Source of the DNA: Arthrobacter sp. PAMC 25486 | GTDB taxonomy: Bacteria > Actinomycetota > Actinomycetes > Actinomycetales > Micrococcaceae | Direction: 5' to 3' | Assembly: GCF_000785535.1 (NCBI RefSeq) | Contig: NZ_CP007595.1 | Coordinates: 3,308,439 to 3,372,438 of the forward strand | DNA length: 64,000 nt | In this document: piece after piece, positions 28,353-36,239 of the stretch | Layout of the letters: each line of letters starts with the position of its first letter | Numbering within the stretch: position 1 is the first letter of the stretch | The notes under the pieces: model-generated | What the model was told of the DNA's origin: nothing | Databases searched by the model: none | The model's input: only the letters and a program-made list of their open reading frames with translations | Made by a program: the position numbers and the translations under genes

Positions 28353-29150
28353 TCAGCCCGTCCGGTCCACGCCCGTCACCGAAAACAGGGCGCCCTGCGG
28401 GTCAACGAGGACCACTGTGGTGCCGGGCGGCGTCGTGAATGCGGGCACCACCGTACGCCCGCCGTGCTCTGCGGTCAGCTTTTCCGCCGCACCGGCGTCC
28501 GGGACCCAAAAATTGGGGCTCCACTGCGCGGGACCGTGGCCTTGCACCATTGTGGCCACGACTTCGCGGGAAACCGGCTGCTCTGGGAGTCCGCCAACAT
28601 AGCCGGGGAGCCGAAACAACGTGACCATGCCGTCGCCCGTGCCAAACGTTTCCGTGGTCCAGCCGTAGGCAGCTGCATAAAACTCGGCTGCGAGGCCGGG
28701 GTCGGGCGAGGCCAGCTGGCTCATGGCCCACGCCCCGGGCTCATTGATCAGCTGTGCGCCGGCCCGTGAAGCGCCCTCCCATAGTCCGTGCACGGCGCCG
28801 AAGGGGTCGGCCACCACGGCGGACCGCCCGGCGGGAGCGGCATCGATCGGCGCCGTGACCACCGATCCGCCGGCGCGCGTAACCGCCTCCACAGCGACAT
28901 CGACAGCAGCAACCGCGACCGAGGTCAGCCAGGTCGTGGCCATGTCAGGAGCCGGCAGTGAGCCGATTCCCGCCACGTCCCAACCACGCAACCGCGCCAC
29001 GTAGTAGCTGCCATCGTCGCCCAGCGGTCCGGGTCCGAACGGGTCCCAGCCAAACAGCGTGTTGTAGAAGGACAATGCCGCGTCCACGTCGGGCTGGAAC
29101 GTCTCCACCCAACAGGGAACTCCGGCGGGATACTCATTTCGTTGGCTCAT
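28353..29150 (-). CDS. Two-domain VOC (glyoxalase-like) protein
   Basis: From ATG at 29150 (preceded by AGGAGTGGAC) the protein has 265 residues. Two VOC modules follow each other: VETFQPDVDAALSFYNTLFGWD in the first and ELASPDPGLAAEFYAAAYGW-like sequence (QLASPDPGLAAEFYAAAYGW) in the second. The ends VVADPFGAVHGLWE and VLVDPQGALFSV mark the close of each module. This resembles actinobacterial proteins annotated as hydroxylases or bleomycin-resistance-like, but no function can be assigned. Confidence 0.85.
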   Translation of the reverse strand: MSQRNEYPAGVPCWVETFQPDVDAALSFYNTLFGWDPFGPGPLGDDGSYYVARLRGWDVAGIGSLPAPDMATTWLTSVAVAAVDVAVEAVTRAGGSVVTAPIDAAPAGRSAVVADPFGAVHGLWEGASRAGAQLINEPGAWAMSQLASPDPGLAAEFYAAAYGWTTETFGTGDGMVTLFRLPGYVGGLPEQPVSREVVATMVQGHGPAQWSPNFWVPDAGAAEKLTAEHGGRTVVPAFTTPPGTTVVLVDPQGALFSVTGVDRTG

Positions 29151-29267
29151 GTCCACTCCTCAATGGTGCGTTTCCAGTGCCACATCCGAGTTTATGACTG
29201 CTGATTCCGCCCCGCCAGAGCCGGTGCCGAATCCTTTGCACAGCCGCGGGCCACCTAGAATTGGGCA

Positions 29268-29573
29268 ATGCCTTCCTTCCGCGCCACCATCCAAATCACC
29301 GGACTGCGCCCCGGCCACGCACCTGAAGAAGTCATGGACATGGCCGTCGCGGCCGTCGGCGCCTCCCATGTGGTCGAGGCGAACCAGCTGGACATTGTGG
29401 CCGGAATCCCGCGCATCACCGTGCGTTTCATGGTGGTAGCCAGCGAGTACGACGCCGAGAACCAGTTTGCGCGTAATGCTGCGGTTTCCATGGCCCATGG
29501 TGTGAACATGGTGGCCACCACAGGCGCGCTGCGCACCTTCCGCCGCTCAGCCGGAAAGTGGCTCACCGTGTAA
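29268..29573 (+). CDS. Small conserved hypothetical protein, 101 aa
   Basis: I do not recognise the family. The 101-residue protein has alternating strand and helix, starting FRATIQITGLRPGHAPEEVMDMAVAAV and ending VATTGALRTFRRSAGKWLTV, with no membrane segments. ATG at 29268 follows GGGCA at short spacing. It could be an ACT-like or ferredoxin-like small fold. The 348 bp after it up to the stress operon contain a CRP-type site but no gene. Confidence 0.55.
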   Translation: MPSFRATIQITGLRPGHAPEEVMDMAVAAVGASHVVEANQLDIVAGIPRITVRFMVVASEYDAENQFARNAAVSMAHGVNMVATTGALRTFRRSAGKWLTV

Positions 29574-29796
29574 CTTTCCTGCGCCTCGGCGCGGTGTGGG
29601 GCCCGTGTGCCGAAAACGGCGACAACCGTTGAGGGCCGTGTATCTTCGGCGGTGTTTGGCGGGTTGCCCCCGTCATCACGGCAGGTGCCGCCGAGATCGG
29701 GGCATTCCCTCGGCCCCGTTCCTCGCGAGCCTGCAGGTGCGGCCCCGAGGCGCCCTCACCGTTGGTTTCGAAGACATCAACCGACCACAAGAGAAA

Positions 29797-29812
29797 TGTG
29801 ACACAGTTCACA
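29797..29812. promoter_or_regulatory. CRP/GlxR-type binding site
   Basis: TGTGACACAGTTCACA has the perfect CRP-family half-sites TGTGA-N6-TCACA. It is 110 bp upstream of the first gene of the Asp23 locus, a suitable position for activation. Binding by the actinobacterial CRP homologue (GlxR/Crp) is inferred. Confidence 0.6.
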
Positions 29813-29921
29813 GCAAAGTGACCGTGAGGATGTTACCGTTCTGTACGCCTTATCTTTACAGGCGCCAAATGGCACCGAGCTTGAAAAAATATCGACACGA
29901 AGAATTTCGGGAGTGATTATT

Positions 29922-30422
29922 TTGACTACTCAGCCTCAGAACAAGACCCAGGCCACGCCCAGCAGCGCAGCCAGCAACGCGGCGTCACGACAGATTGCCA
30001 CCAGCCGCGGCACCACAACCGTGGCAGACGGGGTGGTGGCCAAGGTTGCCGGCATCGCCGCCCAGGACATCCCCGGAGTGTACGCACTCGGCGGTGGCGC
30101 GGCCCGCGCACTGGGAAGCATCCGCGAAGCCGTTGGCCAGAAGGACCTCACCCAGGGTGTCAGCGTTGAAGTCGGCCAGACCCAAGTGGCCGTCGATGTC
30201 ACCCTCGTGGTGGAATATCCGCACCCGCTGCAGAAGGTTGCAGACGATGTTCGAGACGCCATTTATGCGGCGGTCGAAGACGTTGTCGGCATGGAAGTGA
30301 CAGAGGTCAACGTCGCCATCACCGACATTCACATCGCCTCCGATGACGATGAGAAGCCGTCCCAGAACAAGCGCGCCGACGATGACGCCCAGACGGGCCA
30401 GCGCGAATCCCGCGTCTCATGA
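29922..30422 (+). CDS. Asp23/Gls24 family envelope stress protein
   Basis: The 166-residue protein has the Asp23 core TTTVADGVVAKVAGIAAQDIPGVYAL, GVSVEVGQTQVAVDVTLVVEYP and DAIYAAVEDVVGMEVTEVNVAITDIHI, with disordered acidic/polar ends. TTG at 29922 is chosen because GGGAG lies 8 nt upstream; GTG at 29913 would leave no Shine-Dalgarno. Asp23 proteins form cytoplasmic membrane-associated clusters through a membrane anchor (AmaP) and protect the envelope in stress. It is the first of a run of overlapping genes. Confidence 0.9.
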   Translation: MTTQPQNKTQATPSSAASNAASRQIATSRGTTTVADGVVAKVAGIAAQDIPGVYALGGGAARALGSIREAVGQKDLTQGVSVEVGQTQVAVDVTLVVEYPHPLQKVADDVRDAIYAAVEDVVGMEVTEVNVAITDIHIASDDDEKPSQNKRADDDAQTGQRESRVS

Positions 30423-30610
30423 GTGCCACCCTGGCCGGTGCCGCGATAGGTGCCATCCTGGCCATTTCTGCCCTGGTTTTCGGCTTTTGGGCGATGTTGC
30501 TGGTGGCCCTGTTCATGGCTGTGGGGGCAGTCATCGGCCGAAGTGTGGATGGCAGGCTCGACCTGCGCGGTGCCTTTGACGCTCTCCGCGGGAAGCGCAC
30601 CTCGTCATGA
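30419..30610 (+). CDS. DUF2273-like small membrane protein
   Basis: The 63-residue protein has two close hydrophobic helices (about 4-24 and 25-43), followed by a basic tail DGRLDLRGAFDALRGKR. Size, position and pattern fit DUF2273, a small membrane protein found with Asp23/AmaP genes. Its ATG overlaps the stop of the preceding Asp23 gene (ATGA), and its stop overlaps the next start in the same way. It is likely a membrane partner of the Asp23 complex. Confidence 0.75.
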   Translation: MSATLAGAAIGAILAISALVFGFWAMLLVALFMAVGAVIGRSVDGRLDLRGAFDALRGKRTSS

Positions 30611-30987
30611 GTGCCGGCACGCTGGGGTTTGAACAGGAAGAAAGTCTGCAGAAAAGCCAAAGCAAGCGTGCCGGATACACCAGCATTTCCTCCGGCACCA
30701 TAGCGCAGCTGGTCGCAGCAATCGCCGCCGAGGCATTCAACGTGCCGCGGCGGAATGTCAGGGCCGGGGTGCACGACGAGCAGGGGCAAGTTAGCGTCTC
30801 GCTCGCCGTTCCGTTGGCCATGTCCTTAATGGGCGACGGCGGCACCGTGTTTGAGCGGGCGGCCTCGGCCCGGGCGGTGGTTGCCTCGCGCATCCATGCA
30901 CTGGCCGGGTCAACCGTCGGTCGGGTTGATGTCCGCTTCACCGGCATTCATGAGGGACAACACGTGAACGCAAGGAGGGTCCAATGA
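30607..30987 (+). CDS. Second Asp23/Gls24-like protein
   Basis: The 126-residue protein is a shorter, diverged Asp23 domain: YTSISSGTIAQLVAAIAAEAFNVPRRNVRAGVHD is the first half, VSVSLAVPL the central strand, and ASRIHALAGSTVGRVDVRFTGIH the end. It overlaps the genes on both sides by four bases (ATGA). Having two or more Asp23 paralogues in one operon suggests a hetero-oligomeric membrane-associated assembly. Confidence 0.78.
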   Translation: MSAGTLGFEQEESLQKSQSKRAGYTSISSGTIAQLVAAIAAEAFNVPRRNVRAGVHDEQGQVSVSLAVPLAMSLMGDGGTVFERAASARAVVASRIHALAGSTVGRVDVRFTGIHEGQHVNARRVQ

Positions 30988-31580
30988 GAAACGCGCACGC
31001 GATGGACCCGCGGATGATCAGCAGGATAAGTTTGCGGGAAACACGTTCCAGCCGGGCAGCCTTGTCCATCGTGGTTGCGGCGGTGCTGCTCGTGGCCCTG
31101 GCATGGCTGGCTGTGGAACTCATCCTCTCAGCCACAGGAAACAGCGCCTTGCTGATGTCGCCTGTGGAGCTGGCGCGGCACGCAGCATCGCTGGCCACGG
31201 CAACTATTCCGGGAGCCCTCGTGGGAGCCGGTATAGCTGTGGCATTGGCCGGCGTGGCCTTGCTGGCGGCAGCGCTCCTGCCAGGCACCAAACCCCGGCA
31301 CATTGTCGGCAGCGACCGCTCCGCCGTCGTGATTGACAGCGAAGTCTTGGCCGCGGCCGTATCAAGGGCCGCCCGCACGTCGGCCCGGCTGGCACCGGAA
31401 CAAGTCACAAGCAGTGTGGGGCACAAGCACATCGACGTTGTGGTCCGCCCCAGCTCGGGACTGACAGTGGACACCGATGTCATCCGCGAGGCGGTCGAAA
31501 GCGAAGTGTCAGGCTATGGGCTGCGCAGACCCTTGACAGTTGGCATCACCACCAGCACGCAGGGGGTGGTGGGCGCATGA
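30984..31580 (+). CDS. DUF6286 membrane protein of the Asp23 operon
   Basis: This 198-residue protein has two membrane helices (about 27-50 and 72-97), a Lys/Arg/His-rich turn and a C-terminal soluble domain with VDVVVRPSSGLTVDTDVIREAVESEV-like sequence (IDVVVRPSSGLTVD), which again resembles half of an Asp23 domain. It matches DUF6286, known from actinobacterial Asp23 clusters. The cytosolic domain may bind the Asp23 proteins. Starts and stops overlap neighbours by four bases. Confidence 0.8.
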   Translation: MRNAHAMDPRMISRISLRETRSSRAALSIVVAAVLLVALAWLAVELILSATGNSALLMSPVELARHAASLATATIPGALVGAGIAVALAGVALLAAALLPGTKPRHIVGSDRSAVVIDSEVLAAAVSRAARTSARLAPEQVTSSVGHKHIDVVVRPSSGLTVDTDVIREAVESEVSGYGLRRPLTVGITTSTQGVVGA

Positions 31581-32188
31581 ACGGCACACCTCGCGGGTTG
31601 AACCGGATGTTGTTGGGAGTGTTAGGCGTAGTCCTGATTGTTGCCGGCAGCGCCGCAGCCTGGGCCGGAACCAACAAGAGCTTCGCCCAGGACTGGACGG
31701 CGGCCGGCACTCTGATGTGGGACAGCGTCCAGGAAAATCTGGCGGCCGGACAGATCGGCGAAACCGGCATCAGCTGGTGGACGGTTGCCGTCCTGGCGGG
31801 TTTCCTCCTGTTGGCGGTACTGCTGGTGTGCTGGATTGCCTCACAAGGCACCGGACGCAGCAACCAGCTGGCCCGGCAGGACGCCGAAACCGGAAACACC
31901 ACGGTGGACACGGCCGTGGCTGCCGAGGCAATCAAGTCGGCCCTGGCAGGGAACACGCAGGTGCTCTCTACCTCGGTGCAGTCATGGAAAACCAAGGGTG
32001 CAGCCGGCGGCACCGGGTTGAAAATCAGTGTCCAGGCACGCAAAGGTGCCTCACCCGCTGAGGTGGGATCCGCCGTCGAACATCTGGTGGGTGAACTGGA
32101 CGGACTGCTCGGCACCCAACTTCCCGTGCTGGTCCGTATCAAGGCCGGCACGCGCACTAGATTTGCCCGCACCGAACGCGTGGCATGA
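31577..32188 (+). CDS. AmaP-like alkaline shock membrane anchor
   Basis: The 203-residue protein has two membrane helices (about 10-29 and 67-90) separated by a short loop, followed by a soluble C-terminal domain (AEAIKSALAGNTQVLSTSVQSWK, GLKISVQARKG, GELDGLLGTQLPVLVRI). This layout is that of AmaP, the Asp23 anchor. The start overlaps the previous stop (ATGA). It ends 31 bp before csbD, and the next genes have their own Shine-Dalgarno sites. Confidence 0.82.
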   Translation: MNGTPRGLNRMLLGVLGVVLIVAGSAAAWAGTNKSFAQDWTAAGTLMWDSVQENLAAGQIGETGISWWTVAVLAGFLLLAVLLVCWIASQGTGRSNQLARQDAETGNTTVDTAVAAEAIKSALAGNTQVLSTSVQSWKTKGAAGGTGLKISVQARKGASPAEVGSAVEHLVGELDGLLGTQLPVLVRIKAGTRTRFARTERVA

Positions 32189-32218
32189 ACAAAGCACAAA
32201 CAATCAAGGGAGAGCAAC

Positions 32219-32446
32219 ATGGGATTGCACGACAAGATCAGCAACAGCACTGAAAAGGGCCTCGGTTCGGCAAAGGAAGAGGCCGGCAAGTTGCTGGGCG
32301 ACTCCCAGCTTGAGCAGGAAGGTCGCATGGATCAGGTGTCCGCCGAGGCCAAGCAGGCTGGCGAGAAGATCAAGGATGCAGCTGCCGAGGCTGGCGAGAA
32401 CATCAAGCATGCCGCCCAGAAGCTCAAGAACGGCTTCACCAAGTAA
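32219..32446 (+). CDS. CsbD-family stress protein
   Basis: The 75-residue, highly charged helical protein (MGLHDKISNSTEKGLGSAKE...) fits CsbD, the small general-stress protein family often co-regulated with envelope stress genes. It carries repeated AGE(K/N)IK(D/H)AA segments. ATG at 32219 follows AAGGGAGAGCAAC. No known biochemical activity. Confidence 0.85.
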   Translation: MGLHDKISNSTEKGLGSAKEEAGKLLGDSQLEQEGRMDQVSAEAKQAGEKIKDAAAEAGENIKHAAQKLKNGFTK

Positions 32447-32490
32447 AAAGCACCACCAAGTAAGCAGACAGATCGCATAAGGAGAACACC

Positions 32491-32748
32491 ATGGGTTTCT
32501 TTAGCTTCATCATTCTGGGCCTGATCGTTGGGGCCATCGTCAAGGCTGTCATGCCGGGCAAGGTGCAGGGCGGCTGGATCACCAGCATCATCCTTGGCGT
32601 TGTCGGCGCCATGGTCGGCGGCTGGCTGGGATCCATCATCTTCAATGTTGACCTCAGTGGTTTCTTTAACATCAAGACGTGGCTGCTGTCCATTGGTGGC
32701 GGACTCGTTGTTGCCGCAGCCTATGGCGCCATCAAAGGCCGCAAGTAA
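32491..32748 (+). CDS. GlsB/YeaQ/YmgE-family stress membrane protein
   Basis: The 85-residue protein has three short hydrophobic helices with glycines, GFFSFIILGLIVGAIVKAVMPG, GGWITSIILGVVGAMVGGWLG and WLLSIGGGLVVAAAYGAIKGRK. This is the YeaQ/YmgE transglycosylase-associated family (GlsB). It is located in stress operons with Asp23. ATG at 32491 follows AAGGAGAACACC. Confidence 0.92.
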   Translation: MGFFSFIILGLIVGAIVKAVMPGKVQGGWITSIILGVVGAMVGGWLGSIIFNVDLSGFFNIKTWLLSIGGGLVVAAAYGAIKGRK

Positions 32749-32867
32749 CACCCACCCACCCGCCCTCCGGCCGGCAGGCGTCTCCCGTCTGCCGGCCTTT
32801 GGTGCGTGGATGTTCGCAAGCAATTGCTTTGGGACACAGCCGGGAATCCAGGAAAGGGCACCAGACG

Positions 32868-33437
32868 GTGAAACGACTGCAGGATTTGCCACACAAACTC
32901 GCTGACGCCCCCGATGCCGTCTTGGCGGAACGGGCCGGCGACGGTGACGCGCAGGCCTTTGAAATGCTTGCCCGCAGGCACGGCCCGCTCATGCGCGCCT
33001 ATGCCCGCCGGCTGGTACGGACCTTTGAGGAGGCCGACGATGTGGTGCAGGAAGCGCTGATCACTGCGTGGAAGGACATCAGCACCGTGCAGGATGGCAC
33101 GGCCGTGAAGGCGTGGCTCATGCGGATTGTGGGGCACCGGGCCATCGATGCAGGCCGGCGCCGCAAAACGCATGAGAGCTTGGATGACCAACCGGATGCT
33201 CCGGACCGCAAGCCCACGCCGGACGAGGCTGCGGTTGCCAGGTCCGCGCGTCGCGCGTTGCATGGTGCGCTGGGGCGCCTCCCGGAAGAACAGCGAAGAT
33301 GCTGGGTCCTGAAAGAATTCGGCGGGCTGTCTTATGGGGAAATCGCCGAGGAGCTGGGCATCAGCGAAACCAGTGTGCGCGGCCGGCTGGCCAGGGCACG
33401 GACCACGCTTGTTAAGGAAATGGAGGAATGGCGATGA
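32868..33437 (+). CDS. ECF RNA polymerase sigma factor of the Asp23 locus
   Basis: The 189-residue sigma factor starts at GTG 32868 with AGGAAAGGGCACC upstream. Region 2 is DAQAFEMLARRHGPLMRAYARRL then TFEEADDVVQEALITAWKDI, and region 4 is LPEEQRRCWVLKEFGGLSYGEIAEEL then SETSVRGRLARARTTL. Its stop overlaps the start of the next gene (ATGA), whose N-terminal zinc finger identifies it as the probable anti-sigma factor. The pair lies immediately downstream of the Asp23 genes and is the obvious candidate controller of that operon. Confidence 0.9.
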   Translation: MKRLQDLPHKLADAPDAVLAERAGDGDAQAFEMLARRHGPLMRAYARRLVRTFEEADDVVQEALITAWKDISTVQDGTAVKAWLMRIVGHRAIDAGRRRKTHESLDDQPDAPDRKPTPDEAAVARSARRALHGALGRLPEEQRRCWVLKEFGGLSYGEIAEELGISETSVRGRLARARTTLVKEMEEWR

Positions 33438-34024
33438 ACCCCACGCAGGATTGCGGCAGGCGCATCGAAGACCTCAGCGACTACCTGGACACCGGCGAGT
33501 CCCCTGATGCCGCACACATTGAGAACTGTCCCCAGTGCCAGGCCCGCCTTGCCGGGCTGCGCAGCCTCAGCGCTGCCGCACTGGAACTGCTGGACGACGA
33601 CGTTGCCGCCTTTGCCGACGATTCAGGTTGGCTGGACGGCATTCTGGCCAACCTCCGCCTGGAAACCCGTGCAGGCCGCCCGATTCCGCTCGACGGCGGT
33701 GACTTGGACGAACTCACTGAAACGGAAGGAGCCGTCATAGCCTTGGTCCGTTCAGTGGGCGACTCTTTGGGCGGGGTGCTCGTGGGCAGCTGCCGTTTGG
33801 AAGGCGACATTTCCGTTGCGGGGGCTCCCGTGGAAGTGAAGATCAACGTCTCCGCCAGGTATGGCTACCCGTTGCCAACGCTGGCTGAGGCATTGCGTTC
33901 GGCTGTCTTTGACGAATTACTGGCCCAGACAGAGCTGAACGTGGTTGCCGTGCACGTGGCATTTACCGATATGCGGCCGCCGCTTGGGGATGGTCCCGGC
34001 GGGGTGGGGGAGGAACGGCCATGA
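33434..34024 (+). CDS. Zinc-finger anti-sigma domain fused to an Asp23-like domain
   Basis: From ATG at 33434 (GGAGG 7 nt upstream) the protein is 196 residues. Residues about 5-45 read CGRRIEDLSDYLDTGE and HIENCPQCQARLAG, the H-x3-C-x2-C signature of zinc-binding anti-sigma (ZAS) domains, with an upstream Cys as possible fourth ligand. Residues about 95-185 resemble Asp23: AVIALVRSVGDSLGGVLVG, DISVAGAPVEVKINVSARYGYPLPTLAEALRSAVFDEL, NVVAVHVAFTDM. No membrane helix is seen. This suggests that the anti-sigma factor is tied to the Asp23 assembly it controls. It overlaps genes on both sides. Confidence 0.8.
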   Translation: MNPTQDCGRRIEDLSDYLDTGESPDAAHIENCPQCQARLAGLRSLSAAALELLDDDVAAFADDSGWLDGILANLRLETRAGRPIPLDGGDLDELTETEGAVIALVRSVGDSLGGVLVGSCRLEGDISVAGAPVEVKINVSARYGYPLPTLAEALRSAVFDELLAQTELNVVAVHVAFTDMRPPLGDGPGGVGEERP

Positions 34025-34407
34025 GCCTTGAAGAAGAGATCCGCCAGCTGGTGCTGGGAATGGGCGGCGTGGCCACTGTCTATGCGGCCGACCCGATGTG
34101 GGTGACGGCGGTAAAGCAGTTGGGTGCACTGCTGGGGCCCGGCGGTGATGCTGCTCCCGTGCCGTTTGTTGTGTGCACCGAGGAAGGCGCGGATTTGTTG
34201 GACACGGACGACGGCGCGTTCCCGGCCGGCGCTGGGGGGTTCACGCGGCCGGTCATGACCGTTAGGGTCCGGATCGGCACCGACGGTTCACAGCCGGCGC
34301 CTGCCTTGGCTCGTGCCGTGGCGGGTGCGGTTCGGGCCCTGGTGTCAGTCCAGCGTCCGGAAGTGGGTGTGAAGGCTGTGGTGGAGGTGTCGGCCATCGG
34401 CGTCTGA
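34021..34407 (+). CDS. Asp23-locus hypothetical protein, 128 aa
   Basis: The protein is not recognised by name. It has 128 residues: a helix (LEEEIRQLVLGMGGVATVY), short strands, and a C-terminal half (VMTVRVRIGTDGSQPAPALARAVAGAVRALVS then VGVKAVVEVSAIGV) that resembles the strand-helix-strand half of an Asp23 domain. No membrane segment is visible. ATGA overlap with the preceding fusion gene puts it in the same unit, as its last gene. Confidence 0.7.
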   Translation: MSLEEEIRQLVLGMGGVATVYAADPMWVTAVKQLGALLGPGGDAAPVPFVVCTEEGADLLDTDDGAFPAGAGGFTRPVMTVRVRIGTDGSQPAPALARAVAGAVRALVSVQRPEVGVKAVVEVSAIGV

Positions 34408-34451
34408 GCAAGATCCACGGAATCACCCCTCAAGACCCAACGCCGCAGCAC

Positions 34452-34515
34452 CTTCCGGGGTGTTTTGCTCGACGCTCGCTCACATACGGGGCGTATCTGG
34501 GCAACGCTCGCTCTC
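34452..34515. repeat. 32-bp tandem repeat, array C (two units)
   Basis: Units at 34452-34483 and 34484-34515 read as CGACGCTCGCTCAC and CAACGCTCGCTC blocks separated by ATACGGGGCGTATCTGG. They are the reverse complement of arrays A, B and D, and lie 3' of the plus-strand stress operon, so orientation relative to the preceding gene is the same. GACGCTCGCTCACATACGGG is the best preserved piece. Confidence 0.75.
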
Positions 34516-34573
34516 TACCCCTCCCGCCGGGGCGCAAGGGCACCCCGGCCCCACGTTGTTTTTGCGGCGGCGC

Positions 34574-35503
34574 CTATTTGTGGTCGGGGAACTCGGAGAG
34601 TTCCAGCTCCGAGAAGTACTTCACCGGCTCGCGGGTCAGCGGGTCGGTGAAGGAGATGCTGTGGGCCAGGAGTTGCAGCGGCTTCGTGTAGTCGTCCGGT
34701 GCCTGTTCGTGCAGGACAGGGTAGAACGGGTCGTTCAGGATGCCAATGCCCTGCGACGCCAGGTGCACGCGCAGCTGGTGGGTCTTGCCGGTGTGCGGCT
34801 GGAGGTCATACAGGCCCAAGGTTTGCCCGGACGCAGATGTACGCGTGTCCATCAACTCGATCCGGGTCTCCGCATTCGGCTCTCCCTCGATTTCCTGGGC
34901 CAGCAGGTACGTGCGTGACTTGATCATGCGGCTGCGCACCACCAGTGGAAACTCCAGGTCGGAACGGACCGGTGCCACGGCACGGTAGGTCTTTTCAATG
35001 CGACGCTTCTCAAACAGCATTTGGTATTTGCCGCGGGTCTCCGGGTTGGCGGAAAACAACAGCACACCCGCCGTCATGCGGTCGAGTCGGTGGATGGGCA
35101 CCAAATCCGGCAGGTCAAGGAGCACGCGCAGGCGGACAAGGGACGATTCCTGCACATACATGCCGCCGGGCGTGGTGGGCAAAAAGTGCGGCTTGTCCAC
35201 GACAACAAGATCCTCGTCCTGGTGCAGGATGGACAGCTCCACGGGCAGGCGCTTCTCCACGGGCAGTTCACGGTAGTACCAAATGAACAAATGCTCTCTC
35301 AACGGCGTGCTCGGCGTGACGATCTCCCCGCCGAGAGCTTTGACCTCGCCGCGCTCAAATCGGTCCACAATGCCCACGGGGTCGACATGGTTGAACTTGT
35401 CCAGCACGTATTCCATGGCGGTGGTCCAGGGGCCCTCAACGGGGATGCGCATGCGGGTGGCATTGACGCCATCGCGCACGGGAAGGGGAGATTTCATCAC
35501 CAT
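34574..35503 (-). CDS. RluA-family pseudouridine synthase
   Basis: The 309-residue protein has the RluA catalytic motif HRLDRMTAGVLLFS (Asp nucleophile), VVVDKPHFLPTTPGGMYV and the C-terminal LYDLQPHTGKTHQLRVHLASQGIGILNDPFYP, all typical. It modifies uridines in rRNA or tRNA. An S4-like N-terminal part (VLDKFNHVDPVGIVDRFERGEV) is present. Three in-frame starts (35503, 35500, 35497) are possible and none has a clear Shine-Dalgarno. It converges with the stress locus and is divergent from the sigma factor at 35652. Confidence 0.9.
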   Translation of the reverse strand: MVMKSPLPVRDGVNATRMRIPVEGPWTTAMEYVLDKFNHVDPVGIVDRFERGEVKALGGEIVTPSTPLREHLFIWYYRELPVEKRLPVELSILHQDEDLVVVDKPHFLPTTPGGMYVQESSLVRLRVLLDLPDLVPIHRLDRMTAGVLLFSANPETRGKYQMLFEKRRIEKTYRAVAPVRSDLEFPLVVRSRMIKSRTYLLAQEIEGEPNAETRIELMDTRTSASGQTLGLYDLQPHTGKTHQLRVHLASQGIGILNDPFYPVLHEQAPDDYTKPLQLLAHSISFTDPLTREPVKYFSELELSEFPDHK

Positions 35504-35651
35504 TCAAGGGTACCGAGCGTTCCGCGGGAGCCAGACCAATCACCTTGTTAGGGCGGGGAAACGATCATTGGGGGACCGCCTACAAGAAAGCACCAGCAAA
35601 CACAACGCCCCAGCCCGTGAACCTTTTTCGGCCCACCCGGCAATACATAGT

Positions 35652-36239
35652 GTGACCACAGACAGTGGCATCATTCGCAGCTCCGGTGAGAGCCCCCACG
35701 CCTTCACCGCGCTCTACGACAAATTCGCCCGCATGATCTACCGCTACGCCGCCCGCCGGGCCGGCGAGTCGGCGGCCGAGGACGTCATGGCCGAGACCTT
35801 TCTGGTCGCCTTCGAGCGGCGTGATTCCTTCGACCATGCCTGGGAGGATGCGCGGCCCTGGTTGTTTGGGATTGCCACGAACCTGCTGCGCAAGCACCAC
35901 CGGACCGAGGCGAAAGTGCTGAAAATCATGGCCAAGGCATCGGGGCGTGAGGGCTATGCCGACAGCACCGAACGGATCGCCGAACAACTCGATGCCGCGG
36001 CGGCCACGTCGTCCCTGGCCGGCGCGCTGCGGAAACTGTCGGCGGGGGACAGGGAGTGCATTCTGCTCTACGCCTGGGCCGAGCTCAGCTACGAGGGCAT
36101 CGCCGCGGCCACCAAGGTCCCCATCGGCACTGTGAGGTCACGACTCAACCGGGCCCGGCGCATCCTCAAAGATGCCGCCGGCGCCCACCTGGACAACACT
36201 GAGGAGGCAGATCATGGACGATCTCCAGCTACTGCGTGA
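35652..36239 (+). CDS. ECF sigma factor (module with CU044_5270 protein)
   Basis: From GTG at 35652 the protein has 195 residues: region 2 FTALYDKFARMIYRYAARR and AAEDVMAETFLVAFERRDSFD, with ARPWLFGIATNLLRKHHR, and region 4 LSAGDRECILLYAWAELSYEGIAAAT and PIGTVRSRLNRARRIL. No Shine-Dalgarno is obvious, so translation may be leaderless. The following gene starts inside it (26-bp overlap) and is a membrane-anchored partner typical of this ECF subtype. Confidence 0.88.
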   Translation: MTTDSGIIRSSGESPHAFTALYDKFARMIYRYAARRAGESAAEDVMAETFLVAFERRDSFDHAWEDARPWLFGIATNLLRKHHRTEAKVLKIMAKASGREGYADSTERIAEQLDAAAATSSLAGALRKLSAGDRECILLYAWAELSYEGIAAATKVPIGTVRSRLNRARRILKDAAGAHLDNTEEADHGRSPATA

